A DNA stretch of 6,496 bases from Calditrichota bacterium (GCA_003818595.1 RPQV01000209.1:1-6496), one strand, 5' to 3'. Shown: positions 1 to 6,264, counted from the stretch's first letter. Notes: generated by a model from the letters alone, not told the origin. A program made the numbers and translations.

Positions 1-191
1 ATAAAGGTTTTGATTTTTCCAGCGTGATAGTGGGCGTTAACAGCAATTTTATCGAAACCCTGGCTTTGCAATTGGTTGAGAATCATTTCAATAAGAGGCT
101 TTCCATGGATCGGCAACAATGCCTTGGGGAGATGATCGGTCAAAGGTTTCATCCGGGTTCCAAAACCTGCAGCCAGCACCATGGCGTTCAT
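1..191 (-). CDS. murU: MurU-like sugar-1-phosphate nucleotidyltransferase, N-terminal part (runs off left edge)
   Basis: Only the first 63 residues are present; the gene continues beyond base 1. The start is ATG at 191-189. The protein opens with MNAMVLAAGFGTRMKPLTD, then LPKALLPIHGKPLIE. This is the NTP-binding signature of NDP-sugar pyrophosphorylases (GxGTRxxPLT...PK), here AAGFGTRMKP at residues 7-16 with K23 as the second conserved lysine. The family transfers a nucleotide to a sugar 1-phosphate in the cytoplasm. The start codon overlaps the stop of the AmgK-like kinase gene (ATGA, 4 bases), so the two are probably translationally coupled. In Pseudomonas, AmgK makes N-acetylmuramic acid 1-phosphate and MurU converts it to UDP-MurNAc, which supports that role here. 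Membership of the nucleotidyltransferase superfamily is clear. The exact sugar is inferred from the neighbour, and other glucose- or mannose-1-phosphate nucleotidyltransferases share this N-terminus. Confidence 0.85.
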   Translation of the reverse strand, partial: MNAMVLAAGFGTRMKPLTDHLPKALLPIHGKPLIEMILNQLQSQGFDKIAVNAHYHAGKIKTF

Positions 192-1216
192 GACTGCACC
201 TTTTGCATAACCCTGTCATTTTGCATAATGTCATCAAAGAAAATTCGGGCGAGTGTTTTCATCTGTTTAAATGCATCACTTTTTGCATAGAGAAGAGTGA
301 TATTTTCCAATGCCGGCGGAATGCTCCTTAAAAAGTATTGTTTGTTCTTGTCATATGATAAAAAAGTAAAAGCCGCCAAAGCCTGCAATACTCTAATTAA
401 TGCAAAATCATTAAAGTATTTTATAAAGCGGCGATGATTTAATTTTATATAGCGATCAGCTTTGAGCAGGTAAAGTTCGATCAGACCTTCGCGATTCGTT
501 TCATCCAATTCCGCGTTTGGGTCATAGAGGAGTGCCGCCAGATCGTACTGCAAAGCGCCTCGTCTTCCGGATTGATAGTCGATAAAATAGAGTTGATGGT
601 TATGCAGCATAATATTGCGGGACTGAAAATCACGATATAAAAAGTAATTCGGTTTCTCGACCAACAGACGTTGAATTAATATCTGCAGGTCGTCATCCAA
701 CGCAGCGGCATCCCAGGGTTTCGAGGTAAAGTGTTGCAGAAAAGTCCGTTTGAAATAGGCCCAATCAAACCGTATCGCTTCTGCAGCGAACGTTTCCGTT
801 TGACAGCAAAGGGAAAAATCGATCCGCCTGCCGGATTCAATTTGAAATCGGGGAAGGAAATCGAGAACCTGTGAATAGAGATCAACTTTTTTACTTTCAA
901 AATTCTCTGAGCAACGTTCAGCGTTCATCCAATCGAAGAGGGTGATATCGCCGAGATCCTCCTCAAGATATAAACCCTGTGCTTCCTCATAGCAATAAAT
1001 ATGCGGCACGGGTAAGGCATCTCTTTCAAAATGGCGGGAGAATCCGACGAATGCGTTATTTTCAGCTCGATTGGGTCCCCATATCCCGATTACGGAAATT
1101 CGACTGTCGGATATGCGATAGATTTTGCGATCAGAACCGTCACCTTTCAAAGCTGTAATCTGACAGGCGTGCGTCTGAAAATAATCGTTGAATAAAAAAA
1201 GCAGCTCTCGTTCCAT
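188..1216 (-). CDS. amgK: AmgK-like phosphotransferase (aminoglycoside phosphotransferase fold; probable amino-sugar anomeric kinase)
   Basis: This 342-residue protein has the aminoglycoside phosphotransferase/choline kinase fold. A glycine-rich nucleotide loop lies at residues 25-35 (GDGSDRKIYRI). A second family motif, GPNRAENNAF, is at 47-56. The catalytic loop YRDFQSRNIM spans 194-203, with catalytic D196 and N201, and the metal-binding IDYQSGRRG follows at 212-220 with D213. The usual histidine of the HxD motif is tyrosine (Y194). The length fits AmgK-type enzymes, which phosphorylate N-acetylmuramate or N-acetylglucosamine at C1 in the cytoplasm during cell-wall sugar recycling. The stop TGA overlaps the ATG of the MurU-like gene, and this kinase/nucleotidyltransferase pairing is the main reason for the AmgK assignment. 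The start at 1216 gives a family-like N-terminus but has no strong ribosome-binding site. Fold and kinase activity are fairly sure; the substrate is inferred. Confidence 0.82.
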   Translation of the reverse strand: MERELLFLFNDYFQTHACQITALKGDGSDRKIYRISDSRISVIGIWGPNRAENNAFVGFSRHFERDALPVPHIYCYEEAQGLYLEEDLGDITLFDWMNAERCSENFESKKVDLYSQVLDFLPRFQIESGRRIDFSLCCQTETFAAEAIRFDWAYFKRTFLQHFTSKPWDAAALDDDLQILIQRLLVEKPNYFLYRDFQSRNIMLHNHQLYFIDYQSGRRGALQYDLAALLYDPNAELDETNREGLIELYLLKADRYIKLNHRRFIKYFNDFALIRVLQALAAFTFLSYDKNKQYFLRSIPPALENITLLYAKSDAFKQMKTLARIFFDDIMQNDRVMQKVQS

Positions 1217-1240
1217 AGCATTTTCATATGATTTGTTGAG

Positions 1241-1268
1241 AATATATTGCTTTTTATTGACAATACAA
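1241..1268 (-). promoter_or_regulatory. Candidate promoter for the amgK-murU unit
   Basis: Read on the minus strand, TTGTAT (1268-1263) and TATATT (1246-1241) are separated by 16 bases. They resemble a housekeeping -35/-10 pair and lie 25 bases upstream of the kinase start, which would give a short leader of about 18 bases. The region is AT-rich, so chance similarity is possible. Confidence 0.4.
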
Positions 1269-1285
1269 ATCGATTACCTTGATAT
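1257..1285 (+). promoter_or_regulatory. Weak candidate rightward promoter (consensus -35, poor -10)
   Basis: A perfect TTGACA lies at 1257-1262. The hexamer 17 bases downstream (1280-1285, TGATAT) matches TATAAT at only three positions. It overlaps the leftward promoter candidate, so the two could compete. It is a less convincing driver of the rightward operon than the pair at 1413-1441. Confidence 0.2.
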
Positions 1286-1397
1286 CCGTTTACCCGCGCT
1301 TAAAAATCGTTGGGCTATGGGGAATGACCATACAGCTCTGGATGACAAACAGTTCTCTTTTGTGAGATATAGGCTGCGTGATTAATCTTTTTCATAC

Positions 1398-1411
1398 AGA
1401 AATTGATTTCT
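1398..1411. promoter_or_regulatory. 14-base inverted repeat next to the buk promoter (possible regulator site)
   Basis: AGAAATTGATTTCT has perfect 6-base arms (AGAAAT/ATTTCT) around a 2-base centre. It ends one base before the candidate -35 element at 1413. Position and symmetry suit a dimeric transcription factor, but the arms are AT-rich and no regulator gene is in view, so function is conjectural. Confidence 0.25.
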
Positions 1412-1412
1412 C

Positions 1413-1441
1413 TTGCAAGTCAGATGCGACCTGTGTATATT
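1413..1441 (+). promoter_or_regulatory. Candidate promoter of the buk-mla-hslR operon
   Basis: TTGCAA (1413-1418, four of six consensus positions) and TATATT (1436-1441, five of six) are separated by exactly 17 bases. Transcription would start near 1448, leaving a leader of about 30 bases before the buk start at 1478, with the ribosome-binding site inside it. It is the best sigma-70-like pair on the plus strand of this intergenic region. Confidence 0.45.
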
Positions 1442-1464
1442 ATCTACCCTTGCCATCACCGAAC

Positions 1465-1470
1465 GGAAAG
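1465..1470 (+). promoter_or_regulatory. Ribosome-binding site that fixes the buk start
   Basis: GGAAAG ends 7 bases before ATG at 1478. The open frame extends up to another ATG at 1403, but the butyrate kinase family begins only a few residues before the NPGSTSTK motif. This site together with the family N-terminus favours 1478. Confidence 0.5.
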
Positions 1471-1477
1471 CTTAGGG

Positions 1478-2560
1478 ATGTGGTCCATAAAACAAACAAC
1501 TTTGCCTCAGATTTTCGTCATCAATCCTGGTTCGACGTCCACCAAAGTTGCCCTTTTTAACGGACAGCACCTCATCGCCTCTCAAACCGTCGCTCATCCT
1601 GATGACCTTATCAAATCTTTCGTTTCGCTATGGGAGCAATTTGATTTTCGCCTGCAGGTGGCTACCACCTTTCTGCAAAAGCATGCGGTCAAAGAGCTCG
1701 ATGCCGTTGTTGGTCGAGGGGGGCTGTTGAAACCCGTAACGCGCGGGGTTTTCGAAGTGAATGATACGATGATTGCAGACGCGCGCAGAGGGATTCAAGG
1801 AGAACATATTGCCAATCTGGGATGTGCGTTGGCAAAAAATGTTGCTGATATGTTTCATTGTCGCGCTTTTATAGTGGATCCGGTTTCAGTCGATGAATTC
1901 GAGCCCGAAGCCAGACTTTAAGGCCATCCATTGATCGAGCGGCGTGCACTTGCTCACGTTCTGAATCTGCGGTCGGCAGCTATATGGGCGGCCCAAAAAC
2001 AGAATGTCCAGGTCGATCAAGTCAATTATGTTGTGGTGCATATGGGAGGAGGGATTTCAGTTGCCGCCATGCGTGAAGGCCGTATTATCGATGTCAATGA
2101 CGCTTCAAGTGCCGGACCTTTCTCGCCCGAGCGCTCTGGAACTTTGCCTCTTTTACCGGTGATTAATTTATGTTTTTCAGGTCAATATACTCACACACAG
2201 ATGAAAAAGATGATCATGGGTGAAGGAGGCGTCAAAGCATATTTGGGAACAGCGGACATTGCCCAAGTTGAAAAGATGATTCAGAACGGCAATGCCTCTG
2301 CAAAACTCGTTTTTGACGCTATGGTGTATCAGATTGCCAAGGAAATTGGTGCAATGGCGACCGTTCTGTCCGGTAAAATTTCCGCGATTGTTCTTACCGG
2401 CGGTTTGGCCCATTCTAATTCCATCATTAGTGAAGTGAAAAAAAGGATTTCCTTTATTGCTCCAGTTATAGTGCTTCCCGGCGAACTGGAAATGGAGGCA
2501 ATGGCGCTCGGTGCACAGAGGGTATTGATGGGTGAAGAATTTGCCAACGATTATCGCTGA
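1478..2560 (+). pseudogene. buk: Butyrate kinase gene interrupted by one in-frame TAA stop
   Basis: Butyrate kinase converts butyryl phosphate and ADP to butyrate and ATP in the cytoplasm; some homologues use branched-chain acyl phosphates. Read through one stop, the frame codes for about 360 positions, the usual family length. Family motifs run through both halves: NPGSTSTK (residues 16-23), GRGGLLKPVTRGVFEVND, VDPVSVDEFEPEAR just before the stop, then IERRALAHVLN, HMGGGISV, GPFSPERSGTLP, LTGGLAHS and PGELEMEAMALGA. These are the phosphate-binding and adenosine-binding segments of the ASKHA (acetate/butyrate kinase) fold. TAA at 1919-1921 is codon 148, and the same frame continues at once with GHPLIERR. 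The 5' piece (1478-1921) encodes 147 residues. The 3' piece could restart at TTG 1931 and end at 2560 (209 residues). No frameshift or second stop is present, so the lesion is recent or a sequencing error. No phosphotransbutyrylase gene, the usual partner, is adjacent. The membrane-protein gene follows after 8 bases. Confidence 0.88.
1919..1921 (+). other. buk: In-frame TAA nonsense codon inside buk
   Basis: The stop falls between EFEPEARL and GHPLIERR. From memory of the family, the alignment here reads ARISG-P-IER, so the lost residue is probably serine; TCA to TAA would be a single C-to-A change. The bases AAGG at 1920-1923 sit about 7 bases before TTG 1931, so weak reinitiation of the second half is conceivable. 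Confidence 0.85.
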
Positions 2561-2568
2561 GAATTTTT

Positions 2569-3327
2569 ATGCCGTCCTGGTTTAAGCGAAAAATTTATTC
2601 GTTTATTATAATTTTGTTGGCATCGATCATGGTGTGCGCCTCATTGATTTTGCCGCATCTAACACGCGCATTCCGATATCTTCATCTTTATTATCCTGCA
2701 TTGACCGAACAAACCCCGACATTGTTACTCTATGATCACAAGCTCGATTTTATTGGTCATGTACCGGCGGTCATCGAACTGGATAAAAAGATTCGCCTTT
2801 TTTTCGGCACCCAACCCAATGATTCCCTGTATAACAGCAGCGCTGTCGGCTCTCTATATTTCGACAGTCAAGTCATCAAAATTAAGTTTCGCCACAAGGT
2901 GCATGAAATCAATTTTGATCATGTCAATGTGAATGATGAAGAACCGCTTGAGATCAAACCCGTAGCGATCCGCAAATTAATCGATAAATTCGCTCGTTTC
3001 ACGGTGTTTTTTATCATTCTCGTGATTTTTCCGGCGTTGTTGCTGCTCGTTCACCTTTTTGCCTTGTTTCTTGCCGGTATGGGGTTGATGTTTGATGCCT
3101 TTAGAAACGGTCCCTTTGCTTTTATTGAATACCTCGGTTTGGCGAGCTCTTTTATTTTCATTTTTGTGCTGGCGCTCTCCGTCATCGGAATCCCATCATT
3201 TCAGGCATTAAAATATATGATGCTTGCACTGTTTCTCTTGTTTCTGATTGCCGCAAATCTTGTCATTTCACGTGGACTGGCCGAAAAAGAGAGCCGAAAG
3301 TCACCCATATGGAAGTCGGAATTATGA
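2569..3327 (+). CDS. Membrane protein of unknown function, first of the Mla gene block
   Basis: I do not recognise this 252-residue protein with certainty. It has a short basic N-terminus (WFKRKIY) and a hydrophobic segment at about 9-29. A polar region at about 35-140, rich in beta-type sequence, follows. Three more hydrophobic segments lie at about 143-172, 185-207 and 213-233, and the tail is charged. The layout of one helix, an extracytoplasmic domain and a C-terminal helix bundle recalls DUF1189-type membrane proteins, but that is only an architectural resemblance. The basic N-terminus favours an inner-membrane protein with the soluble domain outside the cytoplasm. It starts 8 bases after the buk stop, and its TGA overlaps the probable mlaE ATG (ATGA), so it is probably made together with the transporter. 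A role as an accessory subunit or lipid-handling partner is inferred from position alone. The start at 2569 has only a weak ribosome-binding site (GAGAA). Confidence 0.8.
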   Translation: MPSWFKRKIYSFIIILLASIMVCASLILPHLTRAFRYLHLYYPALTEQTPTLLLYDHKLDFIGHVPAVIELDKKIRLFFGTQPNDSLYNSSAVGSLYFDSQVIKIKFRHKVHEINFDHVNVNDEEPLEIKPVAIRKLIDKFARFTVFFIILVIFPALLLLVHLFALFLAGMGLMFDAFRNGPFAFIEYLGLASSFIFIFVLALSVIGIPSFQALKYMMLALFLLFLIAANLVISRGLAEKESRKSPIWKSEL

Positions 3328-4097
3328 CAAGAAGATTGAATAAGGAAAATATCGCACAATTTCTCATCAATGTTCACGGCCTGGGAGAAATGTTCGGACG
3401 TTCACTGTTTCTGGCATTTATCAAACCTTTTTACCTGCGTGATATTTTATTTCAGATGTACAGCATTGGCGTAAAATCACTGTCAATTGTGATTTTGACC
3501 TCCACTTTTACGGGATTGGTACTGGCACTGGAGTTCGGCCATGAAATGGCGGTTTACGGCGCAAAAATGTATACCGGCTCTGTCCTCAGTGTTGCTTTGG
3601 TGCGGGAACTGGGACCAGTCATCATCTCGTTGGTAGTTGCCGGACGAGTCGGCGCCGGAATAACGGCAGAACTCGGTTCAATGGCGGTCACGGAACAAAT
3701 CGATGCCATGCGCGCACTCGGAACGAATCCCTATAAAAAACTGGCTTCGACCCGTTTCATTTCATTGACTGTGATGTTACCCATTTTGGTCGCTATTGGC
3801 GATATGTGCGGAATGATTGGAGGTTGGCTTGTCTCAGTAACGTCGCTGGGCATCAGCAGTGATTTTTATTGGTCGCTGACGGTTCAATATCTCTTTTTCC
3901 CGGATTTATTCTCCGGATTACTCAAACCTTTTATTTTTGGAATGACCATTGCGACCGTGGCCTGCTATTTGGGCTTCAATGCGACAGGCGGAACGCGCGG
4001 CGTTGGCGAAGCCACCACGAGATCGGTGGTGCTGTCGTCCATTCTCATTTTTACACTGGATTTTCTAATCACCAAACTAACCTTGGGTGCAATTTGA
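3324..4097 (+). CDS. mlaE: MlaE/YrbE-type phospholipid ABC transporter permease
   Basis: MlaE is the inner-membrane permease of the Mla/MCE phospholipid transporter; two copies pair with two MlaF ATPases under a ring of MlaD. From ATG 3324 the protein has 257 residues, the normal length. Hallmarks are TGLVLALE (63-70), the conserved stretch with RELGP (94-98), AGRVGAG (106-112), AELGSMAVTEQIDAM (115-129) and LGTNPYKKL (132-140), and a C-terminal GGTRGVGEATTRSVV (222-236). About five hydrophobic segments are visible. The start at 3324 overlaps the upstream stop (ATGA) and has GGAAG (3311-3315) 8 bases before it. An in-frame ATG at 3309 would add five residues and cannot be excluded. The gene ends in TGA, which overlaps the TTG start of mlaF. 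Identification is secure. The direction of lipid transport cannot be read from sequence. Confidence 0.95.
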   Translation: MTRRLNKENIAQFLINVHGLGEMFGRSLFLAFIKPFYLRDILFQMYSIGVKSLSIVILTSTFTGLVLALEFGHEMAVYGAKMYTGSVLSVALVRELGPVIISLVVAGRVGAGITAELGSMAVTEQIDAMRALGTNPYKKLASTRFISLTVMLPILVAIGDMCGMIGGWLVSVTSLGISSDFYWSLTVQYLFFPDLFSGLLKPFIFGMTIATVACYLGFNATGGTRGVGEATTRSVVLSSILIFTLDFLITKLTLGAI

Positions 4098-4837
4098 CCG
4101 GACGATCGGTTGTCATTGAATTTAAGGATATCTACAAATCCTTTGGCAAAAAAGAGGTTTTGTGTGGATTGGATTTGGCCATCTACAAAGGTGAAACTCT
4201 GGTGATTTTAGGACGAAGCGGCTGCGGTAAAAGTGTAACGTTGAAAATACTTCTCGGTTTGATCTATCCGGACCAGGGCCAGGTTTTCATTAACAATACA
4301 GAGATCACCGCCTTGTCCGAGAAATCTCTCATGCCCATCCGTCGACGTATGGGCATGCTCTTTCAAGGAAGCGCTCTTTTTGATTCGCTCACGATTGGCG
4401 AAAATGTGGCGTTTGCGTTGACAGAACATTCCGATTTGACTGCCGGCGAAATTGAAACCATCGTTGCAAAAAATCTCAGCTTTGTCGAGCTCTCCGGCAC
4501 GCAAAATATGATGCCTTCGGAACTCTCCGGTGGAATGAAAAAACGTGTGGCCTTGGCCAGAGCAATGGCTTTTCAACCGGACATTCTGCTGTATGACGAA
4601 CCAACTACCGGACTGGATCCGATAACGGCGACAACGATCAATGCATTGATTCGAAAGACTCAACTGGAATTTGGTGTTACATCTATTGTTGTCACTCACG
4701 AATTGGACAGTGGTTTCAGTGTTGCTGACCGGATTGCGGTGATGGATGACGGCCGAATATTGGAAATCGGCGACGTCGAATCAATCCAAAACAGCAAAAA
4801 TGAATTTGTGCAAACATTTATAGCGGGACCCAAATGA
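4094..4837 (+). CDS. mlaF: MlaF-type ABC transporter ATP-binding protein (TTG start)
   Basis: This is the cytoplasmic ATPase that drives the MlaE permease. From TTG 4094 it has 247 residues with every ABC motif: Walker A GRSGCGKS (40-47), Q-loop Q91 in LFQGSALFDSLT, signature LSGGMKKR (144-151), Walker B ILLYDEP with catalytic E169, D-loop GLDP (173-176) and switch H202 in VTHEL. The phrases FQGSALFDSLT and LSGGMKKRVALARA are typical of the Mla branch. No ATG lies at the family N-terminus. TTG at 4094 forms a TTGA overlap with the mlaE stop, matching the ATGA couplings of its neighbours. The open frame continues upstream to 3869, but that part only overlaps mlaE in another frame and resembles nothing in ABC ATPases. 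Its own TGA overlaps the mlaD ATG. The protein appears fully functional. Confidence 0.94.
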   Translation: MTGRSVVIEFKDIYKSFGKKEVLCGLDLAIYKGETLVILGRSGCGKSVTLKILLGLIYPDQGQVFINNTEITALSEKSLMPIRRRMGMLFQGSALFDSLTIGENVAFALTEHSDLTAGEIETIVAKNLSFVELSGTQNMMPSELSGGMKKRVALARAMAFQPDILLYDEPTTGLDPITATTINALIRKTQLEFGVTSIVVTHELDSGFSVADRIAVMDDGRILEIGDVESIQNSKNEFVQTFIAGPK

Positions 4838-5802
4838 GCACTCGAAAACAAGAAGAACATAGACATGAAATTAAAGTCGGTTTGACCATACTTGTCGGCC
4901 TTGCCATTGTCATTTTTGTCATCTTTGCCATTGGCCGGCAACAGGGTGTTCTTGAAAAGAGATATGTACTCTACGTCTATATGTCTCGGGTTAATGGTCT
5001 GCAGACCGGTGCACCGGTTAGACTGAACGGTGTCAGGGTGGGTTCGGTCATCGGGATCGAATTTACCGAGGTGGCCGAAAATCAAAGAATAAAAGTGACT
5101 CTGGAGATCATGACAAACGTCCAGAACCTGATCAGGACGGATTCAGAAGCTTATATCGGCACACTCGGACTGTTGGGCGATAAATTCATTTCCATCACCA
5201 GCGGCCTGCCCCACAACGCGATTTTACAAAGCGGGGATCAACTTATTGGGACTGATCCAGTGGATGTGGAAAAGCTCATTGACGAAAGCGTGAACACTTT
5301 TGATGAGCTGAGGAAAGCCACTGCCGTGATCTCTGAGATCGCGGAGAAAATCAATAGCGGGCAAGGTACCATTGGACTCCTGGTAAACGATCCCCAGTTG
5401 TATAATGGAGTTACTGGTACTCTAAAGAGCCTCCAACAGTTGAAAAAGGAATTTGAAAACAGCGATGGGACGATTGCACGCATTCTGCGGGATACCACCA
5501 TGTATAATGAACTTTATACATTCTTGAGAAATGCCAATCTGCTCGCCGACAGTTTAGTGAATGGATCGGGTTCTGCTGCAAAATTCGTCAATAATGCGGA
5601 ACTCTATGACAAAATCGTGAATGATTTGAATGAGATAAGCACCCTGTTGAATAAGATTAATCTCGGTGAAGGCACATTCGGACAAATGATCAATGATGAT
5701 GAGTTATATCGACAATTGCAAAAAACAACGGCACAACTGGACAGTCTGGTTAAAGATGTGCGCATGAATCCGAAAAAGTATCTCACAGTGAAAGTTTTTT
5801 AA
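4834..5802 (+). CDS. mlaD: MlaD-type MCE-domain lipid-binding protein with a fourfold 34-residue repeat tail
   Basis: MlaD is anchored in the inner membrane by one helix and forms a periplasmic ring that passes lipids to or from MlaE. The protein has 322 residues, longer than the roughly 180 of E. coli MlaD. A membrane helix lies at 16-34 after a charged N-terminus. The MCE domain spans about 42-140, with VNGLQTGAPVRLNGVRVGSV (53-72) and the hydrophobic loop IGTLGLLGDKFISIT (108-122). A polar tail follows at 141-322. Residues 173-308 hold four copies of a 34-residue unit, recognisable by GQGTIGLLVND..LY and its variants, and the protein ends in NPKKYLTVKVF. The start overlaps the mlaF stop (ATGA). 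Neither MlaC, the soluble carrier, nor MlaB, the STAS subunit, is encoded beside it, so the tail may substitute for some partner function; that is inference. Confidence 0.94.
   Translation: MSTRKQEEHRHEIKVGLTILVGLAIVIFVIFAIGRQQGVLEKRYVLYVYMSRVNGLQTGAPVRLNGVRVGSVIGIEFTEVAENQRIKVTLEIMTNVQNLIRTDSEAYIGTLGLLGDKFISITSGLPHNAILQSGDQLIGTDPVDVEKLIDESVNTFDELRKATAVISEIAEKINSGQGTIGLLVNDPQLYNGVTGTLKSLQQLKKEFENSDGTIARILRDTTMYNELYTFLRNANLLADSLVNGSGSAAKFVNNAELYDKIVNDLNEISTLLNKINLGEGTFGQMINDDELYRQLQKTTAQLDSLVKDVRMNPKKYLTVKVF
5350..5757 (+). repeat. mlaD: Four in-frame 34-codon repeats in the MlaD tail
   Basis: The conserved glycine of the G-T/S pair falls at residues 178, 212, 246 and 280, and the following (L/M)Y pair at 189-190, 223-224, 257-258 and 291-292. 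The period is therefore exactly 34 residues (102 bases) with no gaps. Consensus is roughly GxGTxxxLxNDxxLYxxL followed by a leucine-rich helix-like stretch. The copies differ a lot, so this is an old protein repeat and not a recent DNA duplication. Confidence 0.85.
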
Positions 5803-5807
5803 ATCCC

Positions 5808-6224
5808 ATGGAGCCAGTCTCGGACATCATTACAACGCAACGAATTGATAAATGGCTGAATTTTTGTTGTCTGTATAAGACTCGATCGCAGGCTACAAGA
5901 GCGTGCGATGAGCGACGAATCAAAGTTAATGGGCAGGTCGCCAAATCCTCCAAGCTTATCAAAGTTGGCGATGTCGTCACAATTAAAAGTGAATCCGGCA
6001 AGTTTTTCGACATCAAGATTTTAGGTATTACAGAAAGAAATATCCCTCATCAGTTGGCGCGCGAACTTTATGAGAGGGATGAACCGGAGCTGAGTGAAGA
6101 AGCCAAAGAACTATTGCAGCTTTTCAAGGAATCGAGTAAAGGACATAAACCCAAATTCAAAGGCCGACCGACCAAAAAAGAGCGAAGGAATCTGGACAAA
6201 CTCAAAGAAATAATCAAATATTAG
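5808..6224 (+). CDS. hslR: Hsp15-type S4-domain RNA-binding protein
   Basis: The protein has 138 residues, close to the 133 of E. coli Hsp15 (HslR), which binds the 50S subunit carrying a stranded nascent chain and helps recycle it. The S4 domain occupies about 11-62: RIDKWLNFCCLYKTRSQATRA..RRIKVNGQ, AKSSKLIKVGD. The basic C-terminal motif GRPTKKERRNLDKLK (119-133) matches the RRPDKKERRDL tail of E. coli Hsp15 as I recall it, which separates it from shorter S4 proteins of the YlmH or RqcH-partner type. The ATG at 5808 lies 5 bases after the mlaD stop, so it is the last gene of the tight operon, although its function has no evident tie to lipid transport. The ribosome-binding site is weak. S4 family is certain; the Hsp15 subgroup is likely. 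Confidence 0.9.
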   Translation: MEPVSDIITTQRIDKWLNFCCLYKTRSQATRACDERRIKVNGQVAKSSKLIKVGDVVTIKSESGKFFDIKILGITERNIPHQLARELYERDEPELSEEAKELLQLFKESSKGHKPKFKGRPTKKERRNLDKLKEIIKY

Positions 6225-6264
6225 CATCGGCTATCCACACCTAATTATTCAGTATCATAATAAA

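Noticed and set aside
1188..1385. Plus-strand open frame of 65 codons in the divergent intergenic region
   Set aside because: It begins inside the kinase gene on the other strand, has no ribosome-binding site or recognisable protein character, and covers the promoter-like sequences.
1403..1477. Upstream in-frame extension of buk from ATG 1403
   Set aside because: The 25 extra residues do not resemble the family, overlap the candidate promoter, and a better-spaced ribosome-binding site precedes ATG 1478.
1919..1921. Genome-wide reassignment of TAA, or recoding, to explain the buk stop
   Set aside because: mlaD ends with TAA at a family-typical C-terminus 5 bases before the next gene, so TAA acts as a stop here; selenocysteine and pyrrolysine recoding use TGA and TAG.
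3869..4093. N-terminal extension of mlaF overlapping mlaE out of frame
   Set aside because: The translated segment has no ABC-protein similarity and is a shadow of mlaE; the family N-terminus starts at about 4094.
4208..4699. 163-codon open frame on the minus strand inside mlaF
   Set aside because: It lies wholly antisense to a clearly conserved gene, with low-complexity composition and no recognisable domain.
4696..5085. 129-codon minus-strand open frame across the mlaF/mlaD junction
   Set aside because: It is antisense to two well-supported genes and shows no motif or start signal of its own.
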